Positions 60,501 to 64,000 of a stretch of 64,000 bases of DNA are shown in pieces. Under the pieces are notes generated by a model, which saw only the letters and a program-made list of their open reading frames with translations, was not told the origin of the DNA and did no database searches. The first letter of the stretch is position 1. Every line of letters starts with the position of its first letter. The DNA is from Paracentrotus lividus (lineage: Eukaryota > Echinodermata > Echinoidea > Camarodonta > Echinidae). The DNA lies in the NCBI GenBank assembly GCA_940671915.1, contig CALNVZ010003426.1, positions 30,229,895-30,293,894 of the forward strand. The letters run 5' to 3'. A program made the position numbers and the translations under genes.

Positions 60501-61111
60501 TTTCTACACCTCCAAGCATTTTTGGCCGCCAGATTTGAATCTAAAATATTTTTGGGTGTATCAAAATTGGTGATGTTCCCCTAATGAATGAATATCTTTA
60601 TATTTAATAACAAAAAATGTTGGTTATCAAATCAATAGAGAATTGATTTTAAATCATGCACAAAAGAAATACTGTTTGGTACATTACAATGATGTATCGT
60701 TTGATAATGTGATATTTCTTTTTCTAGTCTGTGACCCCAACTTTTAACTTTAGAATATTAATATTTTTGTTAAATGCAATTGCAAAATATCACCAAAGCC
60801 CCTGCAGGTAAAAAAAAGAAAGACAAACATGTAATTATTGACAGTGGTAGGGCATGTCAGGAAAGTCAGAGGGAGTGTCCAAATTGGTTTTCTGCAGTCG
60901 GAATGTTTTCTGAATCTTGTTTTTTATTCCAATTACTTTCCCTCAGACTCTGAAAAAGCAGCAGACAGAGAGGGCAGAAGCTCTGGAGCGCTACAGCAAG
61001 AAGAAGATGGAACAACACCAAAAACTTAAGAAGAAAACCAGGAGAGGACAGCCTCTGATGAAGTATCATATGGAAGCTTTGCTGGATAAGATCAAAGCTC
61101 AGGGAACATGA
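57374..61111 (+). CDS. CCDC59: CCDC59/TAP26 homologue (complete, 3 coding exons)
   Basis: Exons 57374-57533, 60034-60440 and 60947-61111 join in phase to 243 residues (human, from memory, 241). The N-terminal block (NFAAKNTRQR ... LKEGQGYADKRKRRFLNNYQ) and C-terminal block (YSKKKMEQHQKLKKKTRRGQ, PLMKYHMEALLDKIK) match the family; the middle is poorly conserved and very Lys/Arg-rich. The family (with yeast Fyv7) works in small-subunit pre-rRNA processing in the nucleolus; in mammals it is also described as a TTF-1-associated protein. The basic, coiled-coil-prone composition fits. The start is chosen for its AAAATGG context and distance from the conserved block. Introns are GT-AG. It looks functional. 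Confidence 0.92.
58340..58815. mobile_element. MITE in CCDC59 intron 1 (476 bp)
   Basis: Ends GGGGTTCATAAAGCTACGCA and, inverted, GGGGTCATAAAGCTACGCAC. A third, internal copy (GTGCGTAGACTTATGAACCG) lies near 58593. No coding capacity; target duplication not resolved. Confidence 0.7.
58850..59055. repeat. inverted repeat built on TGTCCGGACA
   Basis: The palindrome TGTCCGGACA occurs near 58855 and 59026, with CGTCCGGACA near 59041. Flanking sequence is only weakly inverted. Possibly a decayed MITE. Confidence 0.45.
60034..60440 (+). CDS. CCDC59: CCDC59 coding exon 2 (residues 54-189)
   Basis: Acceptor AAAACAG, then GQGYADKRKRRFLNNYQKLQ, an acidic/polar middle and a very basic end (KKKRFKKRGGKKNAKNRF, EKRRVEEMRVQ), donor GTCAGT. 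Phase 0 end. Confidence 0.9.
60947..61111 (+). CDS. CCDC59: CCDC59 coding exon 3 (residues 190-243)
   Basis: Acceptor CCCTCAG, then TLKKQQTERAEALERYSKKK, KKKTRRGQPLMKYHMEALLD, KIKAQGT and stop. This is the most conserved part of the family. Confidence 0.93.
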   Translation, partial: TLKKQQTERAEALERYSKKKMEQHQKLKKKTRRGQPLMKYHMEALLDKIKAQGT

Positions 61112-61167
61112 TGAGAGGCAAGGATGTTGGTTATCTTGTTGGACCCGAAATGGGTGTTCACTAAGTA

Positions 61168-61327
61168 TAGGTAACTCTGCCTAAGTCAAATCTCTGGGGA
61201 CCATAGAAATCTGTTTCGACTTTGGAGAAATTCGACTTATAAGATGTGAATAAGACATGTCATGTATTAAATCTAGACTGAAACATTGCCTCGTCTTATT
61301 GAAGGTCGACTTAAGCAGAGTTGACTG
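61168..61327. mobile_element. pogo-like MITE 1 in CCDC59 3' UTR
   Basis: TA-flanked (61166-61167, 61328-61329). Ends TAGGTAACTCTGCCTAAGTC and, inverted, CAGTCAACTCTGCTTAAGTC. The internal GACTTTGGAGAAATTCGACT repeats the theme. The CAGTC-ACTC termini with a TA target fit pogo/Tigger-type elements. 160 bp. Confidence 0.7.
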
Positions 61328-61344
61328 TATTAAATTCCTAGTTA

Positions 61345-61504
61345 CAGTCCACTCCCATAATGAGAAGGTACTTGGTACCAAGCTAACTGCTGCTTTATAT
61401 GAAGTATTGTTAAACTGAATGCAGAGACGTGCATATTATTTTCTCATTGGAAGAACTGGAAGAACTGCTGTTCTATCCATACTTGTTATAACAGGAGAAG
61501 ACTG
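61345..61504. mobile_element. pogo-like MITE 2 in CCDC59 3' UTR
   Basis: TA-flanked (61343-61344, 61505-61506). Ends CAGTCCACTCCCATAATGAG and, inverted, CAGTCTTCTCCTGTTATAAC. 160 bp, 17 bp after MITE 1. Same termini class as 29100-29192. Confidence 0.68.
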
Positions 61505-61566
61505 TAATACCGTTGTCTTTTTTTTTTAATGAGTGGATATAGTAAACTAAAGTCTACCAGCATTTG

Positions 61567-61572
61567 AATAAA
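61567..61572 (+). promoter_or_regulatory. candidate CCDC59 polyadenylation signal
   Basis: AATAAA about 455 bp after the stop codon, the first exact hexamer I found downstream. It would place both MITEs inside the 3' UTR. Confidence 0.6.
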
Positions 61573-63067
61573 CTTGTGAAAGAAAGCCTCTTATTTGATC
61601 CAGTATACGAGATCTAGATTCGATCAAGGCTTTTGGAACATGATCAAAGTCAAGAGTATGACGACTGCAGTGGAAGTTTGGTGGTATTTTTGTTTTCAAA
61701 CTTTAGGAGGATGTTTCAAATCACATTTTAGTTCCAATAGAGAAGACCTTAATCTCCATTCATCACACCCTTCACAATTATTTTTAAATTGTAAATCCTT
61801 TGTGAACAAAGTTGTTGGGACTACACAAAGTTCTTCTTATAAGTGAATTTCAGTACAGCTTATTTTTCATTTATGACTTATACATGAGAAATGGGGACTT
61901 GCTTTTTATTATCTTACATGGCCTCTGGTTTACTTACATTAAAAATAATAATAATAATAATACTTTTCATAAAGCGCCCTTCCAGATACATGTATATCAG
62001 CTCAAGGCACTTCACATGAAAAACAAAACAGCAGTAAGAATAGGTGGCTTGCTCTCCAAGTTAGTGGTACAGAGAAAACTTGTAATGAGCTCGTTAATAA
62101 GAGCCGTTTTGCCATAACAGCATAAACCTCTTGTAATGAGGCCGTTTATAATGGGGTATATTCACTATATGAATAGTAAAGCTTCTAGCCTATATGATAC
62201 AGAGAGACATGTTGCTATTCATTCCAAGTAAAAATATACAATGTAGGAACAACCCATATGCAATTATTGTCCTGAAAGTAGCTGACTAATTACATGCAGT
62301 AAGGAACTGGACACTATTATATTTTGTTACACAACCCTTATAACTCACCTCCAATTCTCATCATAAATACTCTTACCCTATATCAAAGATTTTGATGTGA
62401 TTTTATTTCATTTTGTACTATATTTCCTTATGAAATTCCTTCTATAGTTACAAAGCTTTATTGTCACAATTAATTTATATCAGTAATAAATACCGATCAT
62501 ATTCTTGGTGTGAACCAATGGAAACAAACAACGGCTATATGCTGGATTTTCAAATATTCTGTAAGGAAAGTGGCACTCTTTGTCTTGACCCATAGTGAAT
62601 ACAAATGTCCTTTGGTGTTTTTTTTTTTTTTTAGTTTTTATTTGTTAATTCACCAAGAAAATACATGTCTAACAGAGAGGAATTCGAAATATACAACATT
62701 AAAAATTAGAAATACATGGTTTCCAAGTAAAGTCAATTATTGTTAAAAAAAAAAACAACAACAACAACAACAAACAAAAACAACCAAATGCCAGTGTCAT
62801 GGAGATTGTGTAGGCTATGAAGTTCAAATGAGAAAAGAAAGGCCTACAAGCTAGTCTGGTTTGATTCTTTGATTGCTCTTATTTCTAATTTCTAATTGAA
62901 CTGTTTTGAAAGATCAATGTCTTGGAGATGGGGGGGGGGGGGGAATGATCTCAGTCAGCAAGTGTGTGACTGCTGTAACTGATATGAGTAAATTTATGAG
63001 CAAGACGCATTTTTATTTTCTAAAATGTGCTTAATATTTGTTTTTGAATGAAAGACAATATTGAATA
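61573..63067. other. gene-less stretch downstream of CCDC59
   Basis: No gene supported. At about 61937-62035 an (ATA)n tract is followed by AAAGCGCCCTTCCAGATACA and CTCAAGGCACTTCACATG. On the minus strand this has the form of a LINE/SINE 3' end with an (ATT)n tail. A poly-T run lies near 62618, a CAA-rich tract near 62755-62785 and a G-run near 62931. Confidence 0.45.
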
Positions 63068-63071
63068 TTAA

Positions 63072-63399
63072 AGGGAAGCTCTGGACCCAAAATAAGTTGC
63101 TTTAATAAAAAGCAGAAAAAACAGAAAAACAGAATAAAAAAAGTTTGAAGAAAATTGGACTAAAAATAACAAAGTTATGAATATCTTTACGATGCACAAA
63201 AAATTGATTGCTATACCAAATTGGCAACACCTATCACAGTTGTTGCCAATTTGGTATAGAGATCAATTTTTGGTGCATCGTAAAGATATTCATAACTTTC
63301 TTATTATTGGTCCGATTTTCTTCAAACTTATTTTTAATCTGTGTTTCTAATTTTTCTGCTTCTTATAAAAGCAACTTATTTTGGGTGTAGAGCTTCCCT
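63072..63399. mobile_element. 328-bp near-perfect palindromic MITE, TTAA-flanked
   Basis: TTAA at 63068-63071 and 63400-63403. The two arms, about 160 bp each, are inverted copies of one another (for example AGGGAAGCTCT at one end and AGAGCTTCCCT at the other). They meet at ACCTATCACAG near 63231, flanked by TTGGCAACA and TGTTGCCAA. TTAA target, no coding capacity; Kolobok- or piggyBac-type by target only. Confidence 0.82.
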
Positions 63400-63939
63400 T
63401 TAACAACATACCAAAATTTATGCCCTATATGCAAAATCATTGACTCCCTCCCCCCCCCCCCTAAAAAAAGAATAATAATAATAATAATGATAAAGGAAAG
63501 GGAGAAAAAAAATCACCTCTTTATAAATGATATTGTGTAAGCCAATTTCCATTAAATTTAAGTACATAATATAATCACAAAAACGGAACCATTTTTGGCC
63601 CAACATTGTCTCACAAAAAGTCATCTGGCTTCGTCGCCAAGCTATAGGCCTAGTTTGTTCATTCTGTTATATAATGAGCAAGAAGAATCGGTTATTATGA
63701 AACATTTTTCTCTTTCCCAGTTTTAAAAACATGCGCGTGTGTTATATGCCTTTGTGTTCAGAATAATGAGATTTTGTTGAAAGGAGTAAAAGTGAAAACT
63801 AGCGAGGCCTTTGGGATCATGGAAATAGCTTTGTTACATCAGGAATCTATTTATATCAGGGTAAAAAGCAATAACAAAGGAATACAAAGAGCTAGGACCA
63901 GCATTTAAAAAAAAAAATTTAATTGCATGTGTAGGAAAG

Positions 63940-63978
63940 TTGTTATATATCATACTTCTTTATAACGAGGTTCCACTG
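63940..63978. mobile_element. pogo-like MITE terminus at window end
   Basis: CTTTATAACGAGGTTCCACTG, i.e. inverted CAGTGGAACCTCGTTATAAA, is a typical pogo/Tigger-like terminus. The other end was not located. Confidence 0.45.
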
Positions 63979-64000
63979 CACATACAACTCGATCACTAAG

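Overview
The window looks like nuclear DNA of a marine deuterostome invertebrate, most likely an echinoderm such as a sea urchin. It is AT-rich and has spliced genes with GT-AG introns. It is dense in microsatellites, poly-G and poly-T runs, short non-autonomous DNA transposons and LINE 3' ends. Some dispersed repeats are of a kind I associate with sea-urchin genomes: the GGGGGCGTTTCATCAAAGGA MITE, the repeat ending in an AGCTCATCTGG hairpin, and the GGGGCGGATCTAG termini. The species is inferred from these repeats and was not verified.

Layout. Positions 1 to about 28.7 kb hold no gene I can support. This part contains a tandem duplication at 1.05-2.83 kb with later insertions, several MITE families, LINE tails, microsatellites, and TTAA-flanked (piggyBac-like) elements, one of which carries two other transposons nested inside it. 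From 29,291 to 52,990 on the minus strand lies a complete 16-exon gene for DNA topoisomerase III beta (TOP3B). All exon phases join, giving 863 residues with the TOPRIM acidic residues, the catalytic tyrosine, the zinc fingers and the C-terminal RGG tail. Its introns hold transposons and two separate cases of partial exon duplication: a pseudo-exon copied from exon 13, and a decayed array copied from exon 10 with its flank. From 57,374 to 61,111 on the plus strand lies a complete three-exon gene of 243 residues. It is the homologue of CCDC59/TAP26, the metazoan relative of yeast Fyv7, a small-subunit rRNA processing factor. Its 3' UTR carries two back-to-back pogo-like MITEs before a polyadenylation signal. 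The last 2.5 kb hold repeats, including a 328-bp near-perfect palindrome flanked by TTAA.

The two genes are divergent, with 4.4 kb between start codons. That gap contains two nearly identical ~895-bp elements in opposite orientation, each with its own 5-bp target duplication. They form a long inverted repeat whose right arm ends 153 bp before the CCDC59 start. The genes act in different processes (DNA/RNA topology, and pre-rRNA processing), and nothing in the sequence links them beyond the shared intergenic region.

I found no tRNA, rRNA, CRISPR array or novel multi-gene system. The unusual content is transposon structure and intragenic exon duplication.
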